Positions 47,759-57,034 of a DNA stretch of 64,000 nt are shown here, in pieces. Position numbers and translations under genes: made by a program. This DNA comes from Pseudorhizobium xiangyangii (GTDB lineage: Bacteria; Pseudomonadota; Alphaproteobacteria; Rhizobiales; Rhizobiaceae), in assembly GCF_020531965.1 (NCBI RefSeq), contig NZ_JAJAWH010000012.1, positions 62,001 to 126,000 on the forward strand, read 5' to 3'. The notes under the pieces are model-generated. The model worked only from the letters and a program-made list of their open reading frames with translations, had not been told where the DNA came from and ran no database searches. Every line of letters begins with the position of its first letter. The stretch's first letter is position 1.

Positions 47759-48362
47759 AGAGCTTTGCGATAACCGCCTCCTCGCCGCTGGACACGCCTT
47801 CTTCCTCCGCCCGCTCCAGGATCGCTGGAACGATGTGATCGATGTCGTCGATCACCATGGGCTGGACGAGATGGGCGCGGTGGATGAAGCCCTGCTCGCG
47901 CATATGCTGGACGAGATCGAGCATCGGGTTCCAGAAGCCGTTGATGTTGGCGAAGACCATCGGCTTTTCGTGACGGCCGAGCTGTCCCCATGTCATGATC
48001 TCGACAATCTCTTCCAACGTGCCTATCCCGCCCGGAAGCGTGACGAAGGCATCGGACCGCTCGAACATGGTATGCTTTCGGGTGTGCATGTCCTCAGTGA
48101 CGATCAGTTCGTTGAGCTGGCCGAGGGAGTGACGCGTCGCCTCCATGTCGACCAGGAATTCGGGAATGATGCCGGTCACCTTCCCGCCATTGGCCAGCAC
48201 GCCGGCGGCCACGGCCCCCATGATGCCCTTCGTGCCGCCGCCGTAGACAAGACGCAGGCCATGCGCGGCGATCGATTTTCCGAGCGCGCGGCCGGCCTCC
48301 ATATAGGCAGGATCACGACCAGGCTGGGAACCGCAATAAACGCAAATGGACTGAATGGGCAC
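47757..48362 (-). CDS. LOG family protein (cytokinin riboside 5'-monophosphate phosphoribohydrolase-like)
   Basis: 201 residues from a GTG start at 48362, which has GGAG eight bases before it and opens PIQSICVYCGSQPG. The LOG motifs GGGTKGIMG and PGGIGTLEE are intact. LOG enzymes hydrolyse nucleoside 5'-monophosphates such as cytokinin or purine nucleotides to free base and ribose phosphate. In rhizobia this may relate to cytokinin or to general nucleotide salvage; the sequence cannot decide. The frame stays open far upstream (to 49184), but that part is antisense to the LysM gene. Confidence 0.87.
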   Translation of the reverse strand: MPIQSICVYCGSQPGRDPAYMEAGRALGKSIAAHGLRLVYGGGTKGIMGAVAAGVLANGGKVTGIIPEFLVDMEATRHSLGQLNELIVTEDMHTRKHTMFERSDAFVTLPGGIGTLEEIVEIMTWGQLGRHEKPMVFANINGFWNPMLDLVQHMREQGFIHRAHLVQPMVIDDIDHIVPAILERAEEEGVSSGEEAVIAKL

Positions 48363-48534
48363 TATGAACTCCGGGAAGGCATTGATGAGAGACCGCCGCG
48401 AACACGGCAGTGTATAAAAGTGGTCGTAAATCCCCCTTGCCGCAAGCCCAAACAGACTGAAAAGCTTGTGAAGCCAGTAGGAAAGGGGTAATTCGGAGAT
48501 ACAGGCGGCAGTATCCGCCCGGAGAACCGTGAAC

Positions 48535-50217
48535 ATGCGAAACCGCGCCGTCTGGCTGGCTTTATCCGTCCTTGTTGCTGCGACCCTGCTGATGATCTTC
48601 TTCGTGCTGCCGCAAATATCGGACGACAGCAAGCCGCTCACCGCAGCGATCAATGAAGCCGGCGAGACGATGAAGGAAGCTGTGACAGACAAGCCGGCAA
48701 CGGCCGAGACACCAGCGCCCTCAAGCGACGTCGCTCCCGCAGCGCAGAGCGCAGCTCCGGCGGCATCGGCACCCCAGCCGCCGGCAGACGCAGCCGTCAC
48801 GCCCGCTTTCGACGTCCTTCGCGTCGAGCCTGACGGTTCGACGGTCATCGCCGGCCGCGCAGGCCCGGGTTCAACGGTCGAGGTCAGCAACGGAGACAAG
48901 GTCGTCGCCACCGTAAAGACGGATCCGAGCGGCGATTTTGCGCTCGTGCTGGAACAGCCTCTGTCGGCTGGTGACCACCAACTGGTGCTGAAGGCGATCG
49001 GCGAGGACGGACACACGGTTACGTCCGAAGAAATCGCGACGATCTCCGTACCACCCGGCGGACAAGGTAAACTTCTCGCCATGGTCACCAAGCCCGGCAA
49101 GGCGAGCCGTCTTGTCAATGTTCCTGCAGCCAGCACCGAGGCAAGCGCACCGGCCGCCGCCGCTACGCTACCCGAGTTGCCCAAGGCGGCCGCGGACCTG
49201 GTCGCTGCAGCACCGCCGATTGATCCCGCAGCCCCTGTTCAACCCTCTGCCTCCAGTGGCGCCGAAATCAAAGTCACGGCCGTCGAGATCGAAGGCAGCC
49301 GACTGTTCATCGCCGGTCGCGCCCCTTCCGGTGCCTCGCTCCTGGGTTTTGCCAACGAGCAGCCGGTTGGCCGCGCCAAGGCTACGGAAGAAGGCAACTT
49401 CGTGATCGAGGGCGATATCAACCTCGCGATTGGAGATCATGTCATCGCCGTCGAAATGCTGGACAGCACAGGCAAGACTGCGCTGCGCGTCGACGTGCCG
49501 TTCAACCGTCCCGCGGGCGAACAGGTGGCGGCCGTCGCTGGACCGCAGGGTCCTGACGTCGTCCCGCCGATCGATGGCGGCACATTCGACAAGTTGCGGA
49601 ACGAAGCGGCGAAGGCGTTTTCGCTTCTCCAAGGGCTTTACAAGGACGGCGGCCAGCCTTCGGCTGAGGAACTCGCTGCCGCTCGGTCGGCCACCGCCAT
49701 CGCGCTGAAGTCGCTCTCGGAGTACCGACTGCCGGCCGGCGCCCCCGCCTCGGCGGAGAAGATCGTTGAAACAGCAATCGCCCAGGCAGCGGAAGCATCC
49801 GCCGCGCTGGACAAGCTTCCGCCTGAACCGGAAGCCGTCGGCTCCCAGCTGGCGGGCATCACGTCCGTTATCGAACAGGCGGTGGGACCGGTGATCGCGG
49901 AGAATGCCGGAGACGATATCGCCCCCCCTGCTGCTGCAGCAGCACAGACGGCAGAGACCGGCCCGAAGACGATCGCGCAGGCACCGCTGGAACACTCTCC
50001 CACCTCGGTGATCATCCGCCGCGGAGATACGCTGTGGCAGATCTCAAGGCGGGTCTACGGCCAGGGCGTCCGCTACACGACGATCTACCTCGCCAACCAG
50101 GACCAGATCGACAATCCCGACAGGATCGAGCCGGGGCAGATTTTCGGCGTCCCTGACGAGGCTCTGCCCGACGCCGAGGAATTCCACCGGAAGCGCCTTC
50201 AAAAGCAACAGCTCTAG
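48535..50217 (+). CDS. LysM domain envelope protein with Ig-like repeats
   Basis: 560 residues. An N-terminal membrane anchor (about 4-26) precedes an Ala/Pro-rich linker and two Ig-like (BON/Big-type) modules (about 90-175, FDVLRVEPDGSTVIAGRAGPGSTVEV; and about 245-330, IKVTAVEIEGSRLFIAGRAPSGASL) that are recognisably repeats of one another. After a helical region comes a C-terminal LysM domain, IIRRGDTLWQISRRVYGQGVRYTTIY. It is probably a periplasmic peptidoglycan-binding protein fixed to the inner membrane. ATG 48535 is preferred to GTG 48529 by spacing from CGGAGA. A strong terminator follows. Confidence 0.85.
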   Translation: MRNRAVWLALSVLVAATLLMIFFVLPQISDDSKPLTAAINEAGETMKEAVTDKPATAETPAPSSDVAPAAQSAAPAASAPQPPADAAVTPAFDVLRVEPDGSTVIAGRAGPGSTVEVSNGDKVVATVKTDPSGDFALVLEQPLSAGDHQLVLKAIGEDGHTVTSEEIATISVPPGGQGKLLAMVTKPGKASRLVNVPAASTEASAPAAAATLPELPKAAADLVAAAPPIDPAAPVQPSASSGAEIKVTAVEIEGSRLFIAGRAPSGASLLGFANEQPVGRAKATEEGNFVIEGDINLAIGDHVIAVEMLDSTGKTALRVDVPFNRPAGEQVAAVAGPQGPDVVPPIDGGTFDKLRNEAAKAFSLLQGLYKDGGQPSAEELAAARSATAIALKSLSEYRLPAGAPASAEKIVETAIAQAAEASAALDKLPPEPEAVGSQLAGITSVIEQAVGPVIAENAGDDIAPPAAAAAQTAETGPKTIAQAPLEHSPTSVIIRRGDTLWQISRRVYGQGVRYTTIYLANQDQIDNPDRIEPGQIFGVPDEALPDAEEFHRKRLQKQQL

Positions 50218-50243
50218 ATTTAACGCCATAGCCAACCAGTTCC

Positions 50244-50276
50244 AAGCCCGCAGAAAGCCACTTCTGCGGGCTTTTC
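50244..50276 (+). terminator. Rho-independent terminator after the LysM gene
   Basis: AAGCCCGCAGAA (50244-50255) and TTCTGCGGGCTT (50262-50273) form a perfect 12-bp stem with a 6-base loop, ending in TTTTCTG. Confidence 0.88.
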
Positions 50277-50400
50277 TGTGAGTAAACCTGACTACAAGTC
50301 ATAAGTTTCGCACAGGGTGGGCCGCCCATGCTGCCTCTGTCACGCGTTGAAACGGAATCATCCGTTACGTCGATCTACAGCGCGCAACCGGAGTAAGAGC

Positions 50401-51072
50401 ATGATTTCCAGTCTCACCGCAGTCAGGATCTGGTCGCAGCAGGTTGCTCTCAACGCCTTCAGGGAAGCATCCGAGGGTAGCACCTCCGGGCAATCGTCCT
50501 CTGCCGGGCCAAGCCGCTCCCTCGCCGATATCCTCTACGCCGGGAGCAATGGCGATGACGATTATGAAGACACGAGCCTGTCTGCATTGATCGCCACGCT
50601 CCAGCGGCAGGCAGCGATGGGCGGCAAGCCTACCGATGCGACGGAAAACGATGGCTCCGTCGACGACATATCCAGCAAGGCCTTCATGGATGCTCTGCAG
50701 GACAAGCTGGCGACCTTGAAGGCCAATCCCGACACCAAAGCCATGGCAGAGACCATGCTGAAGGCAATCGAGGCCGGGACGCTGACGGTCACTGATGCCG
50801 CCGCCGGTGAACAAATCAAGGCGTGGGACGCCTCCGAGACCGAGAAACCCGCACCAGGCAAGACCTCCACCGACGAAGCCGATTGGAGCAGCTTCCTGAA
50901 GGAACACCTCACGCGGGACAGTTCCGGCCGGTACGTCCGCAACGAGGACACCAGCCACAAGGACAAGACCCCAGGCGTCAGTTCCTATTTCGGCATGATC
51001 GGCGACACCTATTACTACCTCTCCTGGACGGCACCGGACGCCGCAAAGCCTGGCGTCAGCATTCAGATCTGA
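50401..51072 (+). CDS. Hypothetical protein, Rhizobiales-type
   Basis: 223 residues, not recognised. It starts MISSLTAVRIWSQQVALNAF after a GGAG and lies between a terminator and the Atm1 exporter gene. There is no signal peptide. The first half is Ser/Asp/Gly rich with predicted helix around 65-80 and 100-145 (FMDALQDKLATLKAN, AMAETMLKAIEAGTLTV). The C-terminal third, with KEHLTRDSSGRYV and SYFGMIGDTYYYLSWT, looks like a small folded domain. Codon use is like its neighbours, so it looks like a resident gene. The function cannot be inferred. Confidence 0.7.
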   Translation: MISSLTAVRIWSQQVALNAFREASEGSTSGQSSSAGPSRSLADILYAGSNGDDDYEDTSLSALIATLQRQAAMGGKPTDATENDGSVDDISSKAFMDALQDKLATLKANPDTKAMAETMLKAIEAGTLTVTDAAAGEQIKAWDASETEKPAPGKTSTDEADWSSFLKEHLTRDSSGRYVRNEDTSHKDKTPGVSSYFGMIGDTYYYLSWTAPDAAKPGVSIQI

Positions 51073-51179
51073 AGCCTTTTCGGGCGAAAACCGCCAGCGG
51101 AAGGGTGAAACCGTCGTTGCAAGATCCCGCACCGGAGCTTATGTGCGGGGTGCGCCTTGTACGCCGCGCGGAGAATTGA

Positions 51180-53069
51180 ATGACTGACAGGAAGAAGACC
51201 GTCTCGGCGGATTCCAGCAATCCGATGGAGACCCTCGTCAACCTGTGGCCATACATGTGGCCACATGGCCGCCGCGATCTCAAGCAGCGCGTCATCTGGG
51301 CAACCGTCTTCCTGTTCCTGGCCAAAGTCATCCTGCTGGGCGTCCCCTATTTCTTCAAATGGGCAACGGATGCTCTGAATGGTCGCCTCGACATGCAGGG
51401 GATCCTGCCGGTCTTCATGCTCGGTGCCGTGGTCCTGGTGATCGCCTACAACCTGACACGAATCCTGCAGGTGGGGCTGAACCAACTGCGCGACGCCATG
51501 TTTGCGAGCGTCGGCCAGTACGCTGTACGGCAGCTCGCCTACAAGACATTCGTGCACATGCATAAACTATCCTTGCGCTTTCACCTGGAACGCAAGACGG
51601 GCGGTCTTTCGCGCATCATCGAACGCGGCACGAAGGGCATCGAGACGATCGTCCGCTTCACCATCCTGAACTCGGTGCCGACCTTCGTCGAGTTCCTGCT
51701 GACAGCCGTGATCTTCTGGCTCACCTACGGCCTCTCCTACGTGGCAGTCACCGCAATTACCGTCTGGGCTTATGTCTGGTTCACCGTGCGGGCGAGCGAC
51801 TGGCGCATCGCCATCCGCCGCTCGATGAACGACAGCGACACCGACGCGAATACCAAGGCGATCGACTCGCTGCTCAACTTCGAGACCGTCAAGTATTTCG
51901 GCAACGAGGAGATGGAGGCGCGTCGCTTCGATACCTCGATGGAGCGTTATGAAAAGTCCGCCACGCAGGTCTGGACGTCTCTTGGCTGGCTGAACTTCGG
52001 CCAGGGCGTGATCTTTGGCCTCGGCATGACCGCGATGATGGTGATGTCGGCGCTGGCCGTGCAGCGTGGCGAGCAGACCATCGGCGACTTCGTCTTCATC
52101 AACGCCCTGCTGTTGCAGCTCTCCGTCCCACTGAACTTCATCGGTTTCGTCTACCGCGAAATCCGCCAGGGGCTCACCGATATCGAGCAGATGTTCGAAC
52201 TCCTTGAAGTGGAAGCGGAAGTACTCGACAAGCCGGGTGCCGCGCCGCTTAAGATCGCACGCGGCTCCATAGCCTTCAGGGATGTCCACTTCGCGTACGA
52301 TGCCGACCGACCGATCCTGAAAGGACTTTCGTTCGAGGTGCCCGCGGGCAAGACCGTTGCTATCGTCGGGCCATCCGGCGCCGGCAAGTCAACCATTTCC
52401 CGGCTTCTCTACCGGTTCTACGACGTCCAGTCCGGCACGATCACCATCGATGGCCAGGACATCCGCGATGTGACACAGACATCCCTCAGGTCCGTCATCG
52501 GCATGGTGCCGCAGGACACGGTGCTGTTTAACGACACGATCGCCTACAATGTCCGCTACGGCCGCCCGTCCGCCACGGACGATGAGGTCCGCGCAGCCGC
52601 CGAGGTGGCGCAGATCGGCACCTTTATCGAAAGCCTGCCGCACGGGTTCGAGACCATGGTGGGTGAACGCGGCCTCAAACTGTCAGGCGGCGAAAAGCAG
52701 CGTGTCGCGATTGCGCGAACGATCCTCAAGGCCCCGCCCATCCTCATTCTGGACGAGGCGACCTCGGCGCTCGACACCACGACGGAGCACGAGATCCAGA
52801 CCGCACTGGACGTGGTTTCGGAGAACCGCACCACGCTGGTCATCGCGCATCGGCTTTCCACCGTCATCAACGCCGACGAGATCATCGTGCTTCGCGACGG
52901 CAAGATCGCAGAACGCGGCACACATGCAGCGCTGCTTTCAGCAGGCGGGCTCTACGCCTCCATGTGGAACCGCCAGCGCGAGGCGACCCAGGCGGAAGAA
53001 CAACTCAGGAAGGTGCGCGAGAGCGACGATCTCGGCGTGGTCGAGCGCGGCGCACCAGCAGCCGAATAA
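51180..53069 (+). CDS. Atm1-type ABC exporter (fused permease and ATPase)
   Basis: 629 residues, a half-transporter with six membrane helices (about 40-330) and one ATPase. The segment NFETVKYFGNEEMEARRFD is diagnostic for the Atm1/ABCB7/HMT1 family. Walker [10 protein letters not shown] (about 398-406), LSGGEKQRVAIART and LILDEATSALDTTTE are intact. The homodimer exports glutathione polysulfide or glutathione-metal conjugates and supports Fe-S or heavy-metal homeostasis. It is followed closely by a tiny membrane protein gene and the phospholipid genes. Confidence 0.93.
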   Translation: MTDRKKTVSADSSNPMETLVNLWPYMWPHGRRDLKQRVIWATVFLFLAKVILLGVPYFFKWATDALNGRLDMQGILPVFMLGAVVLVIAYNLTRILQVGLNQLRDAMFASVGQYAVRQLAYKTFVHMHKLSLRFHLERKTGGLSRIIERGTKGIETIVRFTILNSVPTFVEFLLTAVIFWLTYGLSYVAVTAITVWAYVWFTVRASDWRIAIRRSMNDSDTDANTKAIDSLLNFETVKYFGNEEMEARRFDTSMERYEKSATQVWTSLGWLNFGQGVIFGLGMTAMMVMSALAVQRGEQTIGDFVFINALLLQLSVPLNFIGFVYREIRQGLTDIEQMFELLEVEAEVLDKPGAAPLKIARGSIAFRDVHFAYDADRPILKGLSFEVPAGKTVAIVGPSGAGKSTISRLLYRFYDVQSGTITIDGQDIRDVTQTSLRSVIGMVPQDTVLFNDTIAYNVRYGRPSATDDEVRAAAEVAQIGTFIESLPHGFETMVGERGLKLSGGEKQRVAIARTILKAPPILILDEATSALDTTTEHEIQTALDVVSENRTTLVIAHRLSTVINADEIIVLRDGKIAERGTHAALLSAGGLYASMWNRQREATQAEEQLRKVRESDDLGVVERGAPAAE

Positions 53070-53084
53070 GGAGAAGACCGGGTC

Positions 53085-53213
53085 ATGAAATATTTATCCA
53101 AGAGATTGATCATCACTTGCAGCATTGCGCTTGCGTATATGCTGGTGCTGATCTTCTTCGGCTCGCCGCTTCTGGCGCTGACCACATGGCTGGGCTGGGT
53201 GAAGCCTCAATAG
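53085..53213 (+). CDS. Small single-pass membrane protein (42 aa)
   Basis: A short ORF starting MKYLSKRLIITC and ending LGWVKPQ. It has one hydrophobic stretch (about 8-34, IALAYMLVLIFFGSPLLALTTW) after a basic N-terminus. The upstream AAGGAGAAG lies just after the stop of the Atm1 gene, 15 bases away, so it is probably co-translated. I do not recognise the family. Good ribosome-binding site and membrane character support it as real. Confidence 0.6.
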   Translation: MKYLSKRLIITCSIALAYMLVLIFFGSPLLALTTWLGWVKPQ

Positions 53214-53336
53214 GCGTGCCCGCGGCGGAACAAGAACGCCGCCGTTCCATGGTCATAAGGGCGTTGGCGGAACCGCATTGCCCCCTTATCTGTTTGCCTG
53301 TAGTCAGCAACAACTGACAATTCGAGGAGAACCTTG

Positions 53337-54038
53337 TTGATCAACCTGTTCGACACCATCCGCAACACGCTCGTTCCGATCCACAAGGAAGGATACATCT
53401 TCGTTGCAGCCTTCTTCATCGCCTCCCTGATCCTCGGCTGGATTGCCGAACCGCTCTTCTGGGTCGGTCTCGTGCTGACGCTGTGGTGCGCCTACTTCTT
53501 CCGGGATCCCGAGCGCCTCGTTCCGCAGGATGATGATCTCGTGCTGAGCCCGGCCGATGGACGGGTATCGTCGGTGCAGATGGTCGTGCCGCCAGCGGAA
53601 CTGAACCTCGGCACCGAGCCCATGCTGCGCATCTCGGTTTTCATGAACGTCTTCGACTGCCACATCAACCGCGCACCGATGCGGGGCCAGGTGACCGACA
53701 TCCAGTACCGCGCCGGTCAGTTCGTGAATGCCGAACTCGACAAGGCAAGCGAAGACAACGAACGCAACAGCATGGTGATCGAATCCAGCCACGGAAAGAT
53801 CGGCGTCGTGCAGATCGCGGGTCTGGTGGCGCGCCGCATCGTCTGCTGGGTCAAGCCGACCGAGCCGCTGACTGCCGGTGAACGCTTCGGTCTCATCCGT
53901 TTCGGTTCGCGTCTCGACGTCCTGTTGCCAGCCGGTGCGCAGCCGCGGGTATCCGTCGGGCAGCAGACAATTGGCGGCGAGACCATCCTTGCAGAGTTCG
54001 GCTCCACCAAGGGCCCGACAATCAGCCGCCGCAGCTAA
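53337..54038 (+). CDS. psd: Phosphatidylserine decarboxylase (short, alphaproteobacterial type)
   Basis: 233 residues. The C-terminal FGSTKG with Ser223 is the autocatalytic cleavage site that generates the pyruvoyl cofactor. Other motifs are [28 protein letters not shown] and the N-terminal membrane helices (about 18-52). It converts phosphatidylserine to phosphatidylethanolamine. The start is taken as TTG 53337, seven bases after GAGGAG; TTG 53334 would be too close. It is followed by pssA 19 bases later, forming the two-step PE pathway. Confidence 0.93.
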   Translation: MINLFDTIRNTLVPIHKEGYIFVAAFFIASLILGWIAEPLFWVGLVLTLWCAYFFRDPERLVPQDDDLVLSPADGRVSSVQMVVPPAELNLGTEPMLRISVFMNVFDCHINRAPMRGQVTDIQYRAGQFVNAELDKASEDNERNSMVIESSHGKIGVVQIAGLVARRIVCWVKPTEPLTAGERFGLIRFGSRLDVLLPAGAQPRVSVGQQTIGGETILAEFGSTKGPTISRRS

Positions 54039-54057
54039 CAGCATAGAAGGAGACGTC

Positions 54058-54879
54058 ATGGAGACGCCGGTACCGACGCCCGAGACATCCCGGACCGACA
54101 CGAGCGGCCGGGGACCCCGGCTGAGGGAAATTCCGCTCCGTCTGATGGTGCCGAACCTGATCACCGTCCTGGCGATCTGCGCGGGCCTCACAGGCATCCG
54201 ACTCGCCTTCGAAGGGCGTTTCGAGCTTGCGGTCGCCATGGTTCTCCTGGCCGCCTTCCTCGACGGCATCGATGGCCGGGTCGCACGCCTTCTCAAAGCG
54301 ACGTCGAAGTTCGGGGTGCAGATGGATTCGCTCGCCGATATCATCAACTTCGGCGTCGCACCCGTTCTGGTCTCCTATGCCTTTCTGCTGGACAACGCCC
54401 GATCCTTCGGCTGGATCGCGGCACTCATCTATGCCATCGCGGCAGGACTTCGCCTCGCACGCTTCAACGTGATGGCCGAGCGTGAGGAAAAAGCGGCGTG
54501 GCAGTCTGAGTTCTTCGTCGGCGTGCCCGCCCCTATGGGCGCCATGCTGGTCCTCCTGCCCGTCTATCTCGGCTTCCTCGGCGTCGGCCCTTCGCCGATC
54601 TTCGTTTACGGCAGCGTCGCCTACACGATCCTCATCGGTTATCTTCTGGTGAGCCGCCTGCCGGTATGGTCCGGCAAGTCGGAAACCAAGATCCGCCGTG
54701 ACCTGATGCTGCCCCTCCTTCTCGTCGTCGTTCTCTACGTCGCACTGTTGATGAGCTACACGTGGCAGGTCCTCGTCGTAACCGTACTGGCTTACCTCGC
54801 CTTCCTGCCGTTCAGTGCGCGCCTCTGGCACAGGCGCTACGGAACCCTTACGATCGAGGACGACAACGTCTCCGTATGA
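54058..54879 (+). CDS. pssA: CDP-diacylglycerol-serine O-phosphatidyltransferase
   Basis: 273 residues, about eight membrane helices. The CDP-alcohol phosphotransferase signature appears as DGIDGRVARLLKATSKFGVQMDSLAD with the metal-binding aspartates in place. It joins serine to CDP-diacylglycerol to make phosphatidylserine, the substrate of the upstream psd product. The start at 54058 follows AAGGAG; the long upstream frame overlaps psd. The order psd-pssA is standard in rhizobia. Confidence 0.94.
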   Translation: METPVPTPETSRTDTSGRGPRLREIPLRLMVPNLITVLAICAGLTGIRLAFEGRFELAVAMVLLAAFLDGIDGRVARLLKATSKFGVQMDSLADIINFGVAPVLVSYAFLLDNARSFGWIAALIYAIAAGLRLARFNVMAEREEKAAWQSEFFVGVPAPMGAMLVLLPVYLGFLGVGPSPIFVYGSVAYTILIGYLLVSRLPVWSGKSETKIRRDLMLPLLLVVVLYVALLMSYTWQVLVVTVLAYLAFLPFSARLWHRRYGTLTIEDDNVSV

Positions 54880-55051
54880 TCCGTATGCAGGGTCGCCCAC
54901 GCGGCGGCTCTGCAACATCTCATAGGGTCGATCGAGCAGCGCCGGCGGGCGTGGAACATTCGCCCCTCGCCGCCATTATTCCGCCGATTTTCGAGATGAA
55001 ATCCCTGCGCGCAATCAGGTCCATTACCGGACTGGCGTGGAGGAGATACCA

Positions 55052-55183
55052 ATGAGCAATGAAAAGCCGGCAGAGCACTCAAAGACCGAGCAGGCTCACC
55101 CCTATCGGCCCCTCGGAATCAAAGCCGTCATCGCAGCAGCCCTCATGCTGAAGCCGAAACAGGCACTTAAGCCGGCCGGCTGA
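55052..55183 (+). CDS. Small basic protein (43 aa)
   Basis: A short ORF from MSNEKPAEHSKTE to KQALKPAG. An excellent GGAGGAGA lies six bases before the ATG. The N-terminal half is charged and polar; the C-terminal half (PLGIKAVIAAALMLKPKQ) is amphipathic or weakly hydrophobic and basic. Not recognised. It lies after pssA, converging with lysE nine bases away. The strong ribosome-binding site supports expression. Confidence 0.55.
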   Translation: MSNEKPAEHSKTEQAHPYRPLGIKAVIAAALMLKPKQALKPAG

Positions 55184-55191
55184 TCAATCGC

Positions 55192-55809
55192 TCAACTGTT
55201 CTGTCCGAGGCTGAGCAACAGCCCGCCCGCCAGCAGGCTCATGACCAGTCCGATCAGGACGTCCAGGACCCGCCAGGCTGAGGGCCTCGCAAAGAGTGGC
55301 GCGAGCAGACGCGCGCCATAGCCCAGTCCGAAAAACCAGACGAAGGATGCAGTGACGGCGCCTGCACCGTAGGCGACGCGCTCCTGCCCCTCGAATGCGG
55401 CGGACAGACTGCCAAGCAGGATGACCGTATCCAGGTAGACGTGCGGATTGAGGAAGGTGAAGGCGAGACACGTCAGTACCGCCGCTTTGAGCCCCATGCT
55501 TTCGGGAGCACCCGCCACCATCACGGCCGGGCGCCAGGCGCGACGGAATGCCAGGATCGCATATGCGGCCAGAAACGCCGCCCCACCCAGCGAAACGACA
55601 GCAATCAATGTCGGGGATCGCGCCACGATCGTTCCGAGACCGGCCACGCCGGCGGCGATGAGTAGGGCGTCCGACGCAGCGCAAATCAGGCTGAGCACGA
55701 AGACGTGGCTGCGGATCAGCCCCTGCCGCAGGATGAAGGCGTTCTGTGCGCCGATTGCTATGATGAGCGATGCGCCGAGCGCGAAGCCGGAAAGGGTGGC
55801 AGACAGCAT
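55192..55809 (-). CDS. LysE/ArgO family amino-acid exporter
   Basis: 205 residues, about six membrane helices. The N-terminal LSGFALGASLIIAIGAQNAFILRQGL matches the LysE/ArgO signature, and FTFLNPHVYLDTVILLG is the second conserved half. It probably exports basic amino acids, although the ArgO/LysE subtype cannot be fixed by eye. It lies 33 bases after the SRAP stop codon on the same strand. Confidence 0.92.
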   Translation of the reverse strand: MLSATLSGFALGASLIIAIGAQNAFILRQGLIRSHVFVLSLICAASDALLIAAGVAGLGTIVARSPTLIAVVSLGGAAFLAAYAILAFRRAWRPAVMVAGAPESMGLKAAVLTCLAFTFLNPHVYLDTVILLGSLSAAFEGQERVAYGAGAVTASFVWFFGLGYGARLLAPLFARPSAWRVLDVLIGLVMSLLAGGLLLSLGQNS

Positions 55810-55842
55810 GAGGAATGTTCCGAGTGAGGGCGTCCTGCAGGA

Positions 55843-56610
55843 CTAGAAAAGCGACATCTGGCCGGAGCCCGTTTTGGCGGCTGCCTTGGGAGGCTGGGCT
55901 GGCTCGGCGAGAGGAACCGGCTTTTGGACGTCCGGCCCCATGTTGCTGACCTTGTTGACGAGATCGGAAACCGGGATGGCTTCGAAGAAGTCCTCCTGCA
56001 CCGGTTGCATCAGATCGGCAACCGCCCGCGGCTCCTGTGTCCTGCAATCCAGCCAACGGGAGAATTCCTCCGGGGGGATGACGACCGGCATCCGATCATG
56101 AATGCCACGCATCGCCGCGTTTGCCTTCGTCGTCAGGATCGCAGCCGTATCGAGTTCCGATCCCTCGGCGGACGAATAGGTCTCCAGCAACCCTCCGAAT
56201 GCCACAAGTCCGCCGGCCCTGGGACGTATCCAGTAAGCCTGCGGTTTGACGCCAGTGTCCTTCGGCGGCCGTCGCCATTCATAGAAACCGGAAGCGGGAA
56301 TGAGGATGCGTCTATGCCGCATCGCGGCCCGGAAGGACGCCTTCTCGGACGCTGTTTCCATGCGAGCGTTGATCAGCAGCGGGAAGTCGGCGGGATCCTT
56401 TGCCCAGCCGGGAATGAACCCCCAGCGAGCCAGCAATGCTCGCCGGTCGGGCAGGTTGCTGCCCGGAGGGCCGCGCTCGGACGACGCGACGACGAGAATC
56501 GGCTGCGTCGGCGCGATGTTGTATCGCTGCGGAAAGTCTTCGATGTCGATGACGCTCAGGAAGTGCAGGATCTCTTCCGGCGTTGCGGTAAGGGCATAGC
56601 GTCCACACAT
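55843..56610 (-). CDS. SOS response-associated peptidase (SRAP/HMCES, YedK-like)
   Basis: 255 residues from MCGRYALTAT. Cys2 (after Met removal the N-terminal Cys) forms the thiazolidine crosslink to abasic sites; NARMET, Glu in SGFYEW and His in HDRMPVV complete the active site. It shields abasic sites in single-stranded DNA. The last ~40 residues (PLAEPAQPPKAAAKTG) are a disordered tail common in rhizobial copies. The frame is open far upstream, but the start is fixed by the required N-terminal Cys. Confidence 0.95.
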   Translation of the reverse strand: MCGRYALTATPEEILHFLSVIDIEDFPQRYNIAPTQPILVVASSERGPPGSNLPDRRALLARWGFIPGWAKDPADFPLLINARMETASEKASFRAAMRHRRILIPASGFYEWRRPPKDTGVKPQAYWIRPRAGGLVAFGGLLETYSSAEGSELDTAAILTTKANAAMRGIHDRMPVVIPPEEFSRWLDCRTQEPRAVADLMQPVQEDFFEAIPVSDLVNKVSNMGPDVQKPVPLAEPAQPPKAAAKTGSGQMSLF

Positions 56611-56654
56611 GTGATTGTCATCGCACCGCCGCGAGGGGCGGTCAAGAACAAGCC

Positions 56655-56978
56655 TCAGCCGCGCGGGCCGAACAGAATGACGGTCGCTCCGGCAAGGCAG
56701 ATCAGGCCGCCGCTCATGTCCCACCGGTCGGGAAGACGCCCTTCCACGAGCCAGAGCCAGAGGATCGAAGCGACGATATAAATGCCTCCGTAGGCCGCAT
56801 AGGTCCGCCCCGCGGCTTCGCTGGGAACGAGGGCAAGCAGACCCGCGAACAGTAGCAGCGACACCATGCCGGGCGCCAGCCACCACACAGGCTTGTCGAG
56901 GCGCCACCATGCCCAGAAGGCAAAGCAACCGGCGATTTCGGCAAGAGCCGCAGCGGCAAAGAGGATGTATGTCTTCAT
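56655..56978 (-). CDS. YnfA family membrane protein (UPF0060)
   Basis: 107 residues, four membrane helices. The signature [18 protein letters not shown] and [20 protein letters not shown] are YnfA. These are small-multidrug-resistance-like proteins of uncertain substrate. It is upstream of the SRAP gene on the same strand (44 bases) and divergent from the Nudix gene. Confidence 0.92.
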   Translation of the reverse strand: MKTYILFAAAALAEIAGCFAFWAWWRLDKPVWWLAPGMVSLLLFAGLLALVPSEAAGRTYAAYGGIYIVASILWLWLVEGRLPDRWDMSGGLICLAGATVILFGPRG

Positions 56979-57034
56979 GCGACGAGCGGTGTCCCCGGTT
57001 TCTCTTCATGGTGTTTCGTTCTACCTTGGCATCA

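Noticed and set aside
48363-49184. N-terminal extension of the LOG gene to 475 codons
   Set aside because: The extension is antisense to the LysM gene. The GTG at 48362 with GGAG spacing and the conserved SICVYCGS start fit the family length.
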